64,000 nt of DNA from Pseudoxanthomonas beigongshangi (GCF_016820515.1 NZ_JADHDV010000010.1:1-64000); one strand, 5' to 3'; positions 18,220 to 29,046 are shown, counted from the first letter of the stretch. Notes: generated by a model from the letters alone, not told the origin. Translations and numbers: made by a program.

Positions 18220-18754
18220 TTTTGACCTGGGATTTGAATTCGTAGGTTTTGTTCTTGAGGTGGGTTTCGAAGCCTACCCCGCTGAGTATAGAACCGGGCC
18301 GGGTGATGGTGACCGGAAGCTCGGTGGTCGCCAGGTTCTTGTCCGGGAAGATGTCCAGCCGCTCGGTACGGAAGGCGGTCGGCGGCGGCGCATCGGACGG
18401 GCTGGTGCCCTGGACGTCGGTGAGCAGCCGCAACTGGGAGTGGTCCGGGCTCATCCAGCCGGTCTTGGAGCGCATCTGCCAGTACTTGCCGGCATTGTCG
18501 GGCAGCAGGAACAGCGGCGTGGTGATCGACAGGCTCTGGTCTGCGGGATTGCGGTGCATTTCCGGCGCCCGCAAGGTGACCGCTTCCTTGCCCTGCTTGT
18601 CGAGGGCGACGATCTCGAAATCGTGCATCACGTAGTCGGATCGGTCCGGCCCGCCGGCGGCGGCTTCCGGGCGCGCGCGCTGCTTCCAGGCCGACCAGCC
18701 ACTGAAGATGGCGGCCACCAGCAGGACCAGGCCAAGGCTCAGGCGCCAGTTCAT
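18191..18754 (-). CDS. lptC: LPS export ABC transporter periplasmic protein LptC
   Basis: 187 aa. One N-terminal transmembrane anchor (about residues 4-22) then a periplasmic jellyroll domain like LptA, with the S-D-Y-V-M-H-D-F-E-I opening strand and an S-G-V-G-F-E-T block typical of LptC. ATG 18754 overlaps the kdsC stop by 4 bases. Length matches the family. Confidence 0.92.
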   Translation of the reverse strand: MNWRLSLGLVLLVAAIFSGWSAWKQRARPEAAAGGPDRSDYVMHDFEIVALDKQGKEAVTLRAPEMHRNPADQSLSITTPLFLLPDNAGKYWQMRSKTGWMSPDHSQLRLLTDVQGTSPSDAPPPTAFRTERLDIFPDKNLATTELPVTITRPGSILSGVGFETHLKNKTYEFKSQVKSVYAPKSAR

Positions 18755-19296
18755 GCGATGCCTTCCCGCAGGCCAGCGGCCTGACCCTGCGCGCCCAGCA
18801 ACAGGTCGCAGGCCTCGCGGGCGGCGCCACGGCCGGCGCGGGCGCGGGTGCGCCAGTGGGCGTGGCGGGCGGTCCAGGCGTGGGCGTCGGCCGGGGCGAT
18901 GGCCAGTCCGACCGCGCGCAGTGGCGGCAGGTCCGGCAGATCGTCGCCCATGAAGGCCACCTGGACGCGTTCCAGCCCCAGTTCGGCGCACAGGGCGTCG
19001 ACCTGGGCCAGCTTGTCCTTGACCCCGGCGTGGATGCGTACGCCCAGTTCGCGCGCGCGGCGTTCGGCGGCGGGACTGTGGCGCGCGGTGATCAGGGCCA
19101 CTTCGATGCCGGCCCGGCGCAGCAGCACCAAGCCCTGGCCGTCGTGGATGTGGAACGCCTTGGATTCACGGCCCTCGTCGTCGTAGACCAGGCGTCCGTC
19201 GGTCAGCGTGCCGTCGACGTCGAAGCAGGCCAGCCGCACCTGGCGGGCGCGGGCAATCAGGGCATCGTCGACGTCGGCGAGGTGGGACAGGGGCAT
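18751..19296 (-). CDS. kdsC: 3-deoxy-D-manno-octulosonate 8-phosphate phosphatase
   Basis: 181 aa HAD phosphatase making free Kdo from Kdo-8-P. Motif I is C-F-D-V-D-G-T-L-T-D-G with both catalytic aspartates, then an I-T-A-R loop (motif II) and a G-D-D-L-P-D-L-P motif III. It lies between kdsD and lptC in the conserved Kdo/LPS transport block. Confidence 0.95.
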   Translation of the reverse strand: MPLSHLADVDDALIARARQVRLACFDVDGTLTDGRLVYDDEGRESKAFHIHDGQGLVLLRRAGIEVALITARHSPAAERRARELGVRIHAGVKDKLAQVDALCAELGLERVQVAFMGDDLPDLPPLRAVGLAIAPADAHAWTARHAHWRTRARAGRGAAREACDLLLGAQGQAAGLREGIA

Positions 19297-19422
19297 GGCG
19301 TGTGCTGGAAGAGGGGAATCAGGGAGCCGTGAATCAGGGCAAGCGGGCGCGGCGCGACGGGAAAGGGCCGGAAGGACAGGGAATGGCGATCCCCGGCAAC
19401 CCCTTCCGGCTATCAGCGCACC

Positions 19423-20427
19423 TTAGACCACGCGCGCGCGCAACAGGTCATGAATGTTAAGGGCTCCGACCGGCCGCTGTTCAGCGTCGACCACGATCAG
19501 GCCGCTGATTTTATGGGTTTCCATCATCCGGGCCGCTTCCACGGCCAGCTGGTCGGCGCCGATGGTCTTGGGCTGGCGGGTCATCAGCTCGGCGATGCGC
19601 GCGTGGCGGATGTCCAGTCCGGGATTGTCCAGGGTCCGGCGCAGGTCGCCATCGGTGAACAGCCCGGCCAGGCGTCCGTCGGCGTCGACCACCGCGGTCA
19701 TGCCCAGGCGCTTGCGGCTCATTTCCATCAGGGCTTCGCTGAGGGTGGCGTCTTCGCCGACCCGCGGCACGTCGGCGCCGGCGTGCATGACGTCGGTGAT
19801 GTGCAGCAGCAAACGGCGGCCAAGGCTGCCGGCCGGGTGGGAGCGGGCGAAGTCGTCGGCGGTGAAGCCGCGGGCTTCCAGCAGGGCCACCGCCAGCGCG
19901 TCGCCCATCGCCAGGGTCGCGGTGGTGCTGCTGGTCGGGGCCAGGTCGAGCGGGCAGGCTTCGGCCGGCACGCTCACGTCCAGGTGCAGGCTGGATTCGC
20001 GCGCCAGCGTGGAACCCGGCCGGCCGGTCATGGCGATGACGGTGTTGCCCTGGCGCTTGAGCACCGGCAGCAACATCAGCAGTTCGTCCGATTCGCCGGA
20101 ATAGGAGATCGCCAGCACCACGTCGGCGTCGGTGATCATGCCCAGATCGCCGTGTCCGGCCTCACCGGGATGCACGTAGAAGGCCGGGGTGCCGGTGGAG
20201 GCGAGGGTGGCGGCGATCTTGCGGGCGATATGCCCGGACTTGCCCATGCCGGTCGCCACGACCCGGCCGCGGCTGGCCAGGATCGCCTGGCAGGCCGTGG
20301 AGAAACTGCCATCGAGCCGGCTGGCCAGCGCGGTCAGCGCCTGTGCCTCGATGTCGATCACGCGTCGCCCGCTGGCGGCCAGTTGGGCGTCCTGCACGGC
20401 CGGGTTGTGGGGAAGCGTCTGGGGCAT
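19423..20427 (-). CDS. kdsD: D-arabinose-5-phosphate isomerase
   Basis: 334 aa. N-terminal SIS domain (about 30-180) with G-M-G-K-S-G-H-I-A-R-K and S-Y-S-G-E-S-D-E signatures, followed by two CBS domains (about 205-330). Converts ribulose-5-P to arabinose-5-P, the first Kdo precursor. First gene of the minus-strand block; 126 bases separate it from kdsC. It diverges from ibaG with 53 bases between starts. Confidence 0.95.
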   Translation of the reverse strand: MPQTLPHNPAVQDAQLAASGRRVIDIEAQALTALASRLDGSFSTACQAILASRGRVVATGMGKSGHIARKIAATLASTGTPAFYVHPGEAGHGDLGMITDADVVLAISYSGESDELLMLLPVLKRQGNTVIAMTGRPGSTLARESSLHLDVSVPAEACPLDLAPTSSTTATLAMGDALAVALLEARGFTADDFARSHPAGSLGRRLLLHITDVMHAGADVPRVGEDATLSEALMEMSRKRLGMTAVVDADGRLAGLFTDGDLRRTLDNPGLDIRHARIAELMTRQPKTIGADQLAVEAARMMETHKISGLIVVDAEQRPVGALNIHDLLRARVV

Positions 20428-20480
20428 GCGCGCGTCGTGCCGGGAGTAGAATAGGCGGCCATTTTATTAGGAAATGCCCG

Positions 20481-20708
20481 TTGGACGCCGAAACCATCCG
20501 TAAACTCATCGAATCCGGCCTCCCCGGCGCGCAGGCGCAGGTCGAGGGCGAGGACGGCGTGCACTTCGAGGCGACGGTGGTGGCGGAAGCCTTCCGCGGC
20601 AAGTTGCCGCTGGCCCGGCACCGGATGGTCTACGCCACCCTGGGCGATCTGATGGGAGGCGCCATCCACGCGCTGGCCCTGAAGACGGTCACCCCGGACG
20701 GCAAATAA
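20481..20708 (+). CDS. ibaG: BolA/IbaG family protein (TTG start)
   Basis: 75 aa of the BolA fold (class II KH-like), with the E-D-G-V-H-F-E-A-T-V-V-A-E-A-F block and H-R-M-V-Y-x-x-L. These proteins partner with monothiol glutaredoxins in Fe-S handling. No ATG is in frame; the TTG at 20481 has an AGGAA ribosome site 7 bases before it and gives the normal L-D-A-E-T-I-R start. Its placement before murA is conserved (yrbA-murA). Confidence 0.9.
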   Translation: MDAETIRKLIESGLPGAQAQVEGEDGVHFEATVVAEAFRGKLPLARHRMVYATLGDLMGGAIHALALKTVTPDGK

Positions 20709-20713
20709 GCCGG

Positions 20714-21136
20714 ATGACCGCGCCAACGGCACCCGCGCTTTCCGGCAGTTGCCTGTGCGGAGGCATCCGCTACCAGGTGCGCGGTGAACCGGGGGCGATG
20801 GTGGTCTGCCATTGCTCGCGCTGCCGCAAGGCCAACGGTTCGGCGTTCCAGGCGGTGGTGCCTATCGCCACCGGTGATTTCGAGTTGCTGGAAGGCGCGG
20901 AATGGCTGGCCGGCTACGAATCCTCGCCCGGCGTCCACCGGATGTTCTGCCGGCGCTGCGCGTCGCCGTTGTACAGTCGCCGTGACGCCATGCCGGAAAT
21001 GCTGCGGCTGCGGGTGGGAACGCTGGATACCCCCTTGTCGGCCGGGCCGTCGATGCACATCTTTGTCGGTTCCAAGGCGGAGTGGTACGACATCCACGAC
21101 GACGCCGAGCAGCACCGGACCCGTCCCGGCGAATGA
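20714..21136 (+). CDS. GFA-family (CENP-V/glutathione-dependent formaldehyde-activating enzyme-like) zinc protein
   Basis: 140 aa Mss4-like fold with the expected zinc ligands: C-L-C-G near residue 13, C-H-C-S-R-C in the middle and F-C-R-R-C-A later. Members bind zinc and are often annotated as S-(hydroxymethyl)glutathione synthase, but most have no shown activity. It begins 5 bases after ibaG and ends 60 bases before murA, so it interrupts the usual ibaG-murA pair while staying cotranscribed. Confidence 0.88.
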   Translation: MTAPTAPALSGSCLCGGIRYQVRGEPGAMVVCHCSRCRKANGSAFQAVVPIATGDFELLEGAEWLAGYESSPGVHRMFCRRCASPLYSRRDAMPEMLRLRVGTLDTPLSAGPSMHIFVGSKAEWYDIHDDAEQHRTRPGE

Positions 21137-21193
21137 GCCGGGCGCTCCTCTCTTCAATCGCATCTTCCCGTCACCCTCATCCCATTCGAGTGA

Positions 21194-22468
<1,275 letters not shown>

Positions 22469-22478
22469 GCACGCCACG

Positions 22479-22805
22479 ATGTCGACAACCAAACGCACCC
22501 GTCTCTCGTCCCGGCGCAAGGCCCTGCTGGTGTTTTTCGCCTTGCTGCTGGCGATCCTGGCCTATCTGCACTTCACCGGTGCCGCCGGCACCAGCGGCAT
22601 TTCCAACAAGGACATGGACTGGAACGGCGACGGCACCGTCACCGAACAGGAAATCATGCAGGCCTTCTACGCGGTGGTGGTGGAGAAGCAGACCGAAGGC
22701 CGGCGTGAGTGCCGTTCCTATGCCTGGCGCAGCAGCGGCCAGTCGATCCGGGTGGACTGCCGGACGACCGTCGCCGACGAAGCCGAAGCCAGCGCCAAGA
22801 AATGA
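22479..22805 (+). CDS. Single-pass membrane protein with one EF-hand loop
   Basis: 108 aa, not assigned to a named family. A basic N-terminus precedes one transmembrane helix (about residues 15-32). Immediately outside it a canonical 12-residue EF-hand loop, D-W-N-G-D-G-T-V-T-E-Q-E, gives Asp, Asn, Asp, Thr and Glu at the metal-ligand positions. Two later cysteines could pair. The topology places the loop in the periplasm, suggesting Ca2+ binding near the membrane. It lies 10 bases after murA and before a strong bidirectional terminator. Confidence 0.8.
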   Translation: MSTTKRTRLSSRRKALLVFFALLLAILAYLHFTGAAGTSGISNKDMDWNGDGTVTEQEIMQAFYAVVVEKQTEGRRECRSYAWRSSGQSIRVDCRTTVADEAEASAKK

Positions 22806-22822
22806 CGGCGGGACTAACGCAA

Positions 22823-22853
22823 GAAAAAAGCCCGGCAATGCCGGGCTTTTTTC
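22823..22853. terminator. Bidirectional rho-independent terminator
   Basis: Perfect 8-bp stem AGCCCGGC / GCCGGGCT with a 3-base loop, flanked by A6 on the left and T6 on the right. It serves the EF-hand gene on the plus strand and the DUF3108 gene on the minus strand. Confidence 0.92.
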
Positions 22854-22869
22854 TGCCTTGAAGCCAGGC

Positions 22870-23562
22870 TCAGCGCCAGGACTTGATGGTCAGGTCGATG
22901 GAGTCCTGACCATTCTCGCGCTGCAGGATGCGCGCCGGAACCGGCATGTTCGGCACCACCCAGACGATCATCTGCTTGTTGCCGTCGGTGCGCACCAGCT
23001 TGGTCGCCTCCTGGGACTTGCCGGCCACGGTGATCTGCTCCTTGCCGGCGACCTGGTAGCTCATCGGCTTGGCGCGGCCGTTTTCGACCATGCGGTAGCG
23101 CAGCGGCTTGCCGGCGGCGACGTCGCGCACGATCGCCAGGTTGACCAGCAGCGCGTCCATGTCGCCGGGCTGCAGCTTGAGCGGTCCGGCGCGGTCCGGC
23201 TTGATGTCGCCGGTCCAGGTGGCCTGCGACTTGCTCCAGTCGTAGACCGTGTCGACGGACTTCTTCTTGACCAGGATGCGCGAACTGTCGCTGCTGGACA
23301 GCGGGCGCAGGCGACCGTTCTGTTCGTCGAACACGGTCTTCTGGCTCAGGTCGACCAATTGGTTGCGGATGCTCAGGCTGTACTGCCAGCGGTTGTTGCC
23401 CTGCGCGGCAACGCTCATCTGGCCTTCGCCGAGCATGCCCAGCGCGCTCGCCTGGTACTGCGCGGTGAAGGCATCCACGGCCCACGCCGGTGCGGTGGCC
23501 ACGGCCAGCACCAGGGCCAGCGCCGGCATGCGGAAACGGAGGAGGGGAGACATTTTTTTCAT
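22870..23562 (-). CDS. DUF3108 periplasmic protein, copy A
   Basis: 230 aa with a signal peptide cleaved near A-P-A-W-A. DUF3108 members are beta-rich periplasmic proteins of unknown role. It shares L-Q-P-G-D-M-x-A-L-L-V-N-L-A and R-I-L-Q-R-E-x-G-x-D blocks with the next gene, so the two are tandem duplicates. Three bases separate them and purN overlaps copy B, giving one purN-led unit. Confidence 0.86.
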   Translation of the reverse strand: MKKMSPLLRFRMPALALVLAVATAPAWAVDAFTAQYQASALGMLGEGQMSVAAQGNNRWQYSLSIRNQLVDLSQKTVFDEQNGRLRPLSSSDSSRILVKKKSVDTVYDWSKSQATWTGDIKPDRAGPLKLQPGDMDALLVNLAIVRDVAAGKPLRYRMVENGRAKPMSYQVAGKEQITVAGKSQEATKLVRTDGNKQMIVWVVPNMPVPARILQRENGQDSIDLTIKSWR

Positions 23563-23565
23563 GGC

Positions 23566-24285
23566 TTACGGTACTCCTTGGTACTCGACCAGGCGCAGAT
23601 CCAGTTTGTCCTCGCCATCCTCGCGCTGGAGGATGCGAATCGGCGTCGGAACGCCCTGGGCCACCCAGAAAATGGTTTCGTCGTTGCCGCCATTGGTGCG
23701 ATCCACCCGCATGGCGTCATAGCTGAGATCGTCCACCGCGACGATTTCCGTCTGCGGCGCGACCGCGTACCGATAATCGCGGGTCTTTCCGAAATCGACC
23801 ACCCGGTAGTTCAACTGGCGGCCGGGTTCGGCATCGCGGATGACCGCCAGGTTGACCAGCAACGCGCTCATGTCGCCAGGCTGCAGCGGCACGGGCGCGC
23901 GGCGGTTCTTCTTCAGATCACCCTGCCATTGGGCCGATCGCGTGCTCCAATCATAGACACCGACCACTTTCTTGCCGGTGAAAAGCGCGCTCTGGGTTGT
24001 GGCCTGGCTGAGCGGGCGGAAGTCCGTGCCGACCGTGTCGAACAGGGTGCTCTGCTGGATATCCAGTCCCGACAGCCGGGCCAGGCCGCGGGTACCGCGC
24101 ACGCCCAGATCGACCTGCCAGCGGTTGTCACCGGCCACCTGCGCCACCTTCATGGTCGCGCTGCCGGCCAGCTTGCCGGCGCGATAGGCGTCGTAGGTGG
24201 CCACGAACGGCTCCAGCGCCCACGTGGGGGCGCCGATCAGCAGCAGGGTGGCCAGCAGCATTGCGCGGGTCGGAAGCGGCGTCAT
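23566..24285 (-). CDS. DUF3108 periplasmic protein, copy B
   Basis: 239 aa, signal peptide ending near P-T-W-A. Paralogue of copy A with the same Y-D-W-S and L-Q-P-G-D-M blocks. Its ATG overlaps the purN stop by 4 bases. DUF3108 genes beside purN and purM recur in this family; no function is established. Confidence 0.86.
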   Translation of the reverse strand: MTPLPTRAMLLATLLLIGAPTWALEPFVATYDAYRAGKLAGSATMKVAQVAGDNRWQVDLGVRGTRGLARLSGLDIQQSTLFDTVGTDFRPLSQATTQSALFTGKKVVGVYDWSTRSAQWQGDLKKNRRAPVPLQPGDMSALLVNLAVIRDAEPGRQLNYRVVDFGKTRDYRYAVAPQTEIVAVDDLSYDAMRVDRTNGGNDETIFWVAQGVPTPIRILQREDGEDKLDLRLVEYQGVP

Positions 24286-24950
24286 GTCGCGAAGGGGAGG
24301 GTCAGTTGACCGGCAGAATCTAGGGACAGGGGTTTTAATAAGGGCTGACCATCCAGCCAGGCTTCGTCTCCCTGTTCAGTGAGACGGCCGGAAACCGCCA
24401 GCGCGGCCACCGCCGCCAGCAGCGCGTGTTCCCTTGGCAGCAGGCGGGCGGCCAGGTCCTCGGGCTTGTCGCCCGGCAGCACGGGAATGACCGCCTGGGC
24501 GATCACCGCCCCGGCGTCCAGTTCCGGCACCACCCAGTGCACGCTCGCGCCATGCTCGCGATCGCCGGCTTCCAGGGCGCGCGCGTGGGTGTGCAGGCCA
24601 CGGTACTTCGGCAGCAACGACGGATGGATGTTGAGCAGGCGGCCGCGGAAGCGGCTGATGAACGCTTCGCCGAGGATGCGCATGTAACCGGCGCAGATCA
24701 CCCAGTCGGGCCGCACCGCCTCCACCGCATCGGCCAGCGTCGCGTCGAAGCCGGCGCGGTCCGGAAACCGGCGCGCGTCCGCGCTCCAGCGCAGCGGTTC
24801 CGGCACGCGTTCCAGCGCCGCCGCCCTGGGCCTGTCGGAGAACACGCCCACGATGCGGGCGTCGAGCCGGCCGGCATCGATGGCGTCCAGCAGCGCCTGC
24901 AGGTTGCTGCCACGGCCGGAGACCAGGATGGCGATGCGGTTCTTGCTCAT
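24282..24950 (-). CDS. purN: Phosphoribosylglycinamide formyltransferase
   Basis: 222 aa. Transfers formyl from 10-formyl-THF to GAR in purine synthesis. N-terminal L-V-S-G-R-G-S-N-L-Q-A-L-L, the catalytic Asn/His region N-I-H-P-S-L-L-P-K-Y-R-G, then H-x-x-x-V-x-x-L-D-x-G-x-x-I-x-Q with the catalytic Asp. ATG 24950 overlaps the DUF2238 gene stop by 4 bases. Confidence 0.96.
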   Translation of the reverse strand: MSKNRIAILVSGRGSNLQALLDAIDAGRLDARIVGVFSDRPRAAALERVPEPLRWSADARRFPDRAGFDATLADAVEAVRPDWVICAGYMRILGEAFISRFRGRLLNIHPSLLPKYRGLHTHARALEAGDREHGASVHWVVPELDAGAVIAQAVIPVLPGDKPEDLAARLLPREHALLAAVAALAVSGRLTEQGDEAWLDGQPLLKPLSLDSAGQLTLPFAT

Positions 24951-25567
24951 GGATGGACCGGTTCCCGGCGTTCGCGCCGCATCAGTGGCCACGTCGCCAA
25001 CGCGCCGAGGGTGGCAAGCAGCATGTCGGCGTGGGCATCCCAGACATCTCCCTGCTGGCCGTTGTAGGACTCGGCGGCTTCCGGCGAGAGCCCCAGCGCG
25101 ATCGCCCATTCCAGCCATTCGTACAGCAGGCTGGTGCACATGATCAGCATCACCGCGATGACGAAGCCCTGGCCGGCCGCCAGCGGCCAGCGCTGGCGCA
25201 GCCAGTGCCACACCGCCGGGGTGAAGCAGATGCCGTAGAGCAGGTGGATGAGGCGATCGAAATGATTGCGTCGCCAGCCGAACAGTTCGCTCAGCGTATG
25301 CCCGGTCAGCGCGTGCGCCCACGAATCGTAGGGCACGTTGGAATACAGCCAGCGCGCGCCGATGCAGTGCAGGGCGATGAAGAAGCAGATCAGCGCGAAG
25401 TGCGAGGTGCGCATCGGCCAGCGGCGGTCATGGAGCCACAGCCAGACCAGCCCGACCACGGTCAGGCTGCTGTGCAGCGCCTGCTCGAACGGCCAGCGCG
25501 GCGCGATCCAGCTGAGGGCGAAGATCGCCAGCGCCGTGGCGAAGGCGATCCGCTTGCCGGGCTGCAT
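24947..25567 (-). CDS. DUF2238 family inner membrane protein (YjdF-like)
   Basis: 206 aa with about five or six hydrophobic helices. The Y-E-W-L-E-W and Q-G-D-x-W-D-A-x-x-D-M motifs are characteristic of DUF2238, a family of integral membrane proteins with unknown function. It sits 5 bases after purM and overlaps purN, so it is cotranscribed with purine genes. Confidence 0.86.
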   Translation of the reverse strand: MQPGKRIAFATALAIFALSWIAPRWPFEQALHSSLTVVGLVWLWLHDRRWPMRTSHFALICFFIALHCIGARWLYSNVPYDSWAHALTGHTLSELFGWRRNHFDRLIHLLYGICFTPAVWHWLRQRWPLAAGQGFVIAVMLIMCTSLLYEWLEWAIALGLSPEAAESYNGQQGDVWDAHADMLLATLGALATWPLMRRERREPVHP

Positions 25568-25572
25568 CGGAA

Positions 25573-26628
25573 TCAGCCGATGGACACGCGCTCGGGGCCG
25601 CCGGCGGTGGTCACTTCACCAATGCGCCAGTTCGGCAACTGCAGGCGGGCCAGGTCGGCTTCCACCGCGGCGGCATCGCCGGGCGCGACCACCAGCACGA
25701 AGCCGATACCGCAGTTGAAGGTACGCCACATTTCGTTGTTTTCCACCGCACCTTCGCGCTGCAGCCAGTCGAACACCGGCGGCAAGGTCCAGGCGGTGGC
25801 GTCGATGCGCAGGCCCAGGCCGTCGGGAATGACGCGGATGATGTTCTCGGTCAGGCCACCACCGGTGATGTGCGCCATCGCGTGCATGTCGTGTGTCTTC
25901 AGCAGTTCCAGCACCGGCTTGACGTACAGGCGGGTCGGCGCCATCAGCGCATCGACCAGCTTCACGCCGCCCAGATCCAGATCGCCCGGACGGCCGGCGC
26001 GATCGTAGATGCGCCGGATCAGCGAATAACCGTTGGAATGCGGGCCGCTGGAGGCGATGCCGATGAGCAGATCGCCGGCGCGCACCCTGGCGCCATCGAG
26101 CAGCTTCGACTTCTCCACCGCGCCGACGGTGAAGCCGGCCAGGTCGTATTCGCCCGGCGGGTACATGTCGGGCATCTCGGCGGTCTCGCCGCCGATCAGC
26201 GCGCAGCCGGACAACTCGCAGCCCTTGGCGATGCCGCCGACCACCGCGACCGTGGTCTCCACGTCCAGCTTGCCGGTGGCGAAATAGTCGAGGAAGAACA
26301 GCGGTTCCGCGCCCTGGACCAGCACGTCGTTGACGCACATGCCGACCAGGTCGATGCCGATGGTGTCGTGGCGGTTCAACTGCTGGGCCAGCTTGAGCTT
26401 GGTGCCCACGCCGTCGGTGCCCGACACCAGCACGGGCTCCTTGTACTTGCCGGACAGGTCGAACAGCGCGCCGAAACCGCCCAGGCCGCCCATCACCTCG
26501 GGGCGGAAGCTGCGCCGGACCAGCGGCTTGATGCGTTCGACCACCTCGTTGCCGGCGTCGATGTCGACCCCCGCGTCGCGGTAGGTCATCGGGGTGGAGG
26601 CGGGAGGCGTCGGCTGGGTCACGGGCAT
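25573..26628 (-). CDS. purM: Phosphoribosylformylglycinamidine cyclo-ligase
   Basis: 351 aa from ATG 26628; an internal ATG 13 codons later (M-T-Y-R-D-A-G-V) is the other likely start and matches many family members. The AIR synthase shows [29 protein letters not shown] and the glycine-rich G-G-G-L-T-E-N motifs. Purine synthesis step five. It diverges from the DUF2066 gene with 133 bases between starts. Confidence 0.95.
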   Translation of the reverse strand: MPVTQPTPPASTPMTYRDAGVDIDAGNEVVERIKPLVRRSFRPEVMGGLGGFGALFDLSGKYKEPVLVSGTDGVGTKLKLAQQLNRHDTIGIDLVGMCVNDVLVQGAEPLFFLDYFATGKLDVETTVAVVGGIAKGCELSGCALIGGETAEMPDMYPPGEYDLAGFTVGAVEKSKLLDGARVRAGDLLIGIASSGPHSNGYSLIRRIYDRAGRPGDLDLGGVKLVDALMAPTRLYVKPVLELLKTHDMHAMAHITGGGLTENIIRVIPDGLGLRIDATAWTLPPVFDWLQREGAVENNEMWRTFNCGIGFVLVVAPGDAAAVEADLARLQLPNWRIGEVTTAGGPERVSIG

Positions 26629-26761
26629 GCATCGGAAGGGCAAGGCGCGTGATTTTAAAGGAATCCGTGCCCGGTTCGGACGTTCCCTGAACGGCTGGCG
26701 TTGGCGCCGGGCATCCATTCGGGCAACAATTCCCTCGATTTGCGGAGCACAGGGACGCTCG

Positions 26762-27844
26762 ATGCGCTGGATGAGAGCTTTCGTATTCGCCGCGGCCACG
26801 CTGGTGGCCGCCTCGTGGACGGCCATCCCGGCCCAGGCCCAGAGCGGGCTGCGGACCGAGGGGGACGTCGCCGCCGCGCGCGGCACCTACGAGGCCGAGG
26901 TGCCGGTGAACGGGCAGGGCGAGGCCGAACGCAATGGCGCGTTCGCGCGCGCGCTGGGCCAGGTGCTGGCCAAGATGTCCGGCGACCGCGCGGTGACCGG
27001 CCGGCCCGGCGTGGGCCAGGAACTGCGCAATGCGCGCAACCTGGTCGACAGCTACGACTACCGGCAGGACCAGGGCACCTCGCCCAGCGGCGCGCCGACC
27101 TTCCGAACCACTTTGATCGTCCGCTTCGATCCCGAAGGCGTGGACGGCATGGCGGCCGTGCTCGGCCTGCCGGTATGGCCGCAGCCGCGGCCCAAGCCGG
27201 TGGTGTGGCTGGCCATCAACGACGGCAGCGGCCCGCGCCTGGTGGGCCTGCAGCAGGCCAACGCGGTGCGCCCGCTGCTCAGCCGCGCGCAGGATCGCGG
27301 CTACAGCCTGGGCCTGCCCACCGGCAACGCCGCCGAGCAGGCGCTGGTGGGCGCGATCTGGCGCCAGGACACCGCCGCCGTCGCCCGCGCCTCGTCCCGC
27401 TACAGCCCGCCGATGCAGTTGATCGGCAAGCTCTACCGCGCCAAGGGCGGCTGGACCGCCGACTGGGTGTTCGTCGACGGCGGCAAGGTCCTGTCCACCT
27501 GGTCGACCAGTGACACCGACGCGCGCCGGGCCATGGCCGGCGGCGCGGACGGCACCGCCGATGCGTTGGTCAAGCGCTACGCCAAGCGGGGCACCGCCGG
27601 TCCGGCCGGTACCTACCGGGTGGTGTTCGCCGGCATCCGCAGCACCGACGATTACCTGCGCCTGATGGGACAACTGCAGAAGATGGCGGTGGTGCGCCGG
27701 ATCACCCCGGTGCGCGCCAGCGGCGACACCCTGGAACTGGATCTGGAACTGATTTCCGGCCTGTCCGGTTTCCGCCGCATGCTGGGCGACGACAGCCCGC
27801 TGGTCGGCGGCGAAGGCGAACCGCCGGTGTTCCGCCTGAAGTAA
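26762..27844 (+). CDS. DUF2066 domain-containing exported protein
   Basis: 360 aa with a signal peptide ending near A-Q-A-Q. DUF2066 covers the N-terminal two thirds, including the A-F-A-R-A-L-x-Q-V-L block; function unknown. Start at ATG 26762 (M-R-W-M-R-A) gives a good signal sequence. The purM / DUF2066 / permease / hda order is conserved in gammaproteobacteria. Confidence 0.86.
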   Translation: MRWMRAFVFAAATLVAASWTAIPAQAQSGLRTEGDVAAARGTYEAEVPVNGQGEAERNGAFARALGQVLAKMSGDRAVTGRPGVGQELRNARNLVDSYDYRQDQGTSPSGAPTFRTTLIVRFDPEGVDGMAAVLGLPVWPQPRPKPVVWLAINDGSGPRLVGLQQANAVRPLLSRAQDRGYSLGLPTGNAAEQALVGAIWRQDTAAVARASSRYSPPMQLIGKLYRAKGGWTADWVFVDGGKVLSTWSTSDTDARRAMAGGADGTADALVKRYAKRGTAGPAGTYRVVFAGIRSTDDYLRLMGQLQKMAVVRRITPVRASGDTLELDLELISGLSGFRRMLGDDSPLVGGEGEPPVFRLK

Positions 27845-27875
27845 CTCCACCCGCACCCACAGGACGTTCATTCGC

Positions 27876-29045
27876 ATGGATCTTTCTTCCACTCCGGTCG
27901 GCACGCTGGCGAGGCGCTGGCAATGGCTGCTGATCGCAGCCATCGTCGGCTGGGTGATCTACCTGCTGGCACCGGTGCTGACGCCGTTCGTGTGCGCGGC
28001 GCTGCTGGGGTGGCTGGGCGATCCCTGGGTGGACCGGCTGGAACGCACCGGCCGCTCGCGCACGACCTCGGTGGTGCTGGTGTTCACCCTGATGTTGCTG
28101 TTGCTGGTGCTGGCGCTGTTGATCCTGGTGCCGATGCTGGAACGGCAGATCGTGACGCTGGTGGAATCGCTGCCGGAGTATCGGGACTGGTTCGTGCAGC
28201 GCGCGCTGCCGTGGATCGAACAGCACACCGGGCTGGAACTGGTGGCCTGGCTGGATCCGGACCGGATCATGGAATGGCTGCGCGGCCACTGGCAGCAGGC
28301 CGGCGGCGTGGCGGCGACGTTCTTCGGCTACCTGTCGCGCTCGGGCTTCGCGATGATGGCCTGGGTGGCCAACATCGTGCTGCTGCCGCTCCTCACCTTC
28401 TACTTCCTGCGCGACTGGGACAAGCTGGTCGAACGCGTGGCCGCGCTGATACCGCGCGATCACGTCGCCACCGTGGACCGGCTGGCGCTGGAATCCAACG
28501 ATGTGCTGGGCGCGTTCCTGCGCGGACAGTTCCTGGTGATGCTGGCGCTGGGCGCGATCTACGCGGTGGGCCTGTCGGTGGTGGGACTGAAGCTGGGCCT
28601 GCTGATCGGCATCATCGCCGGCCTGATCAGTTTCGTCCCGTACCTGGGCACCGCCACCGGCATCGTGCTGGGCGTGATCGCCGCGCTGGTCCAGACCGGC
28701 GGCGACTGGAGCCTGGTGGCGCTGGTGCTGGTGGTGTTCGTGATCGGCCAGATGCTGGAAGGCTACGTGCTGACCCCGCGCATCGTCGGTGATCGCATCG
28801 GCCTGCATCCGGTGGCGGTGATCTTCGCGATCATGGCCGGCGGCCAGCTGTTCGGTTTCCTCGGCATGCTGCTGGCGCTGCCGGTGGCGGCGGTCGCCAA
28901 CGTGCTGCTGCGCTATGCGCATGAGCGCTACACGCAGAGCAAGCTTTACGCGGGCGACCATCCGACCATCCTGCTCGACTCCTACGTCGACAAGAACGTG
29001 CTGGACGAGGACGCCGGCGACAAGCCGAAGACGGAAGACAAGTGA
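27876..29045 (+). CDS. AI-2E transporter/PerM family permease
   Basis: 389 aa with roughly eight transmembrane helices; typical blocks are L-L-P-L-L-T-F-Y-F-L-R-D-W, S-F-V-P-Y-L-G-T and the G-Y-V-L-T-P-R-I-V-G-D-R-I-G-L-H-P signature. Members include TqsA and Na+/H+ antiporter-like proteins; substrate cannot be assigned. It ends one base before the hda GTG, so hda is translationally linked. Confidence 0.92.
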   Translation: MDLSSTPVGTLARRWQWLLIAAIVGWVIYLLAPVLTPFVCAALLGWLGDPWVDRLERTGRSRTTSVVLVFTLMLLLLVLALLILVPMLERQIVTLVESLPEYRDWFVQRALPWIEQHTGLELVAWLDPDRIMEWLRGHWQQAGGVAATFFGYLSRSGFAMMAWVANIVLLPLLTFYFLRDWDKLVERVAALIPRDHVATVDRLALESNDVLGAFLRGQFLVMLALGAIYAVGLSVVGLKLGLLIGIIAGLISFVPYLGTATGIVLGVIAALVQTGGDWSLVALVLVVFVIGQMLEGYVLTPRIVGDRIGLHPVAVIFAIMAGGQLFGFLGMLLALPVAAVANVLLRYAHERYTQSKLYAGDHPTILLDSYVDKNVLDEDAGDKPKTEDK

Positions 29046-29046
29046 A

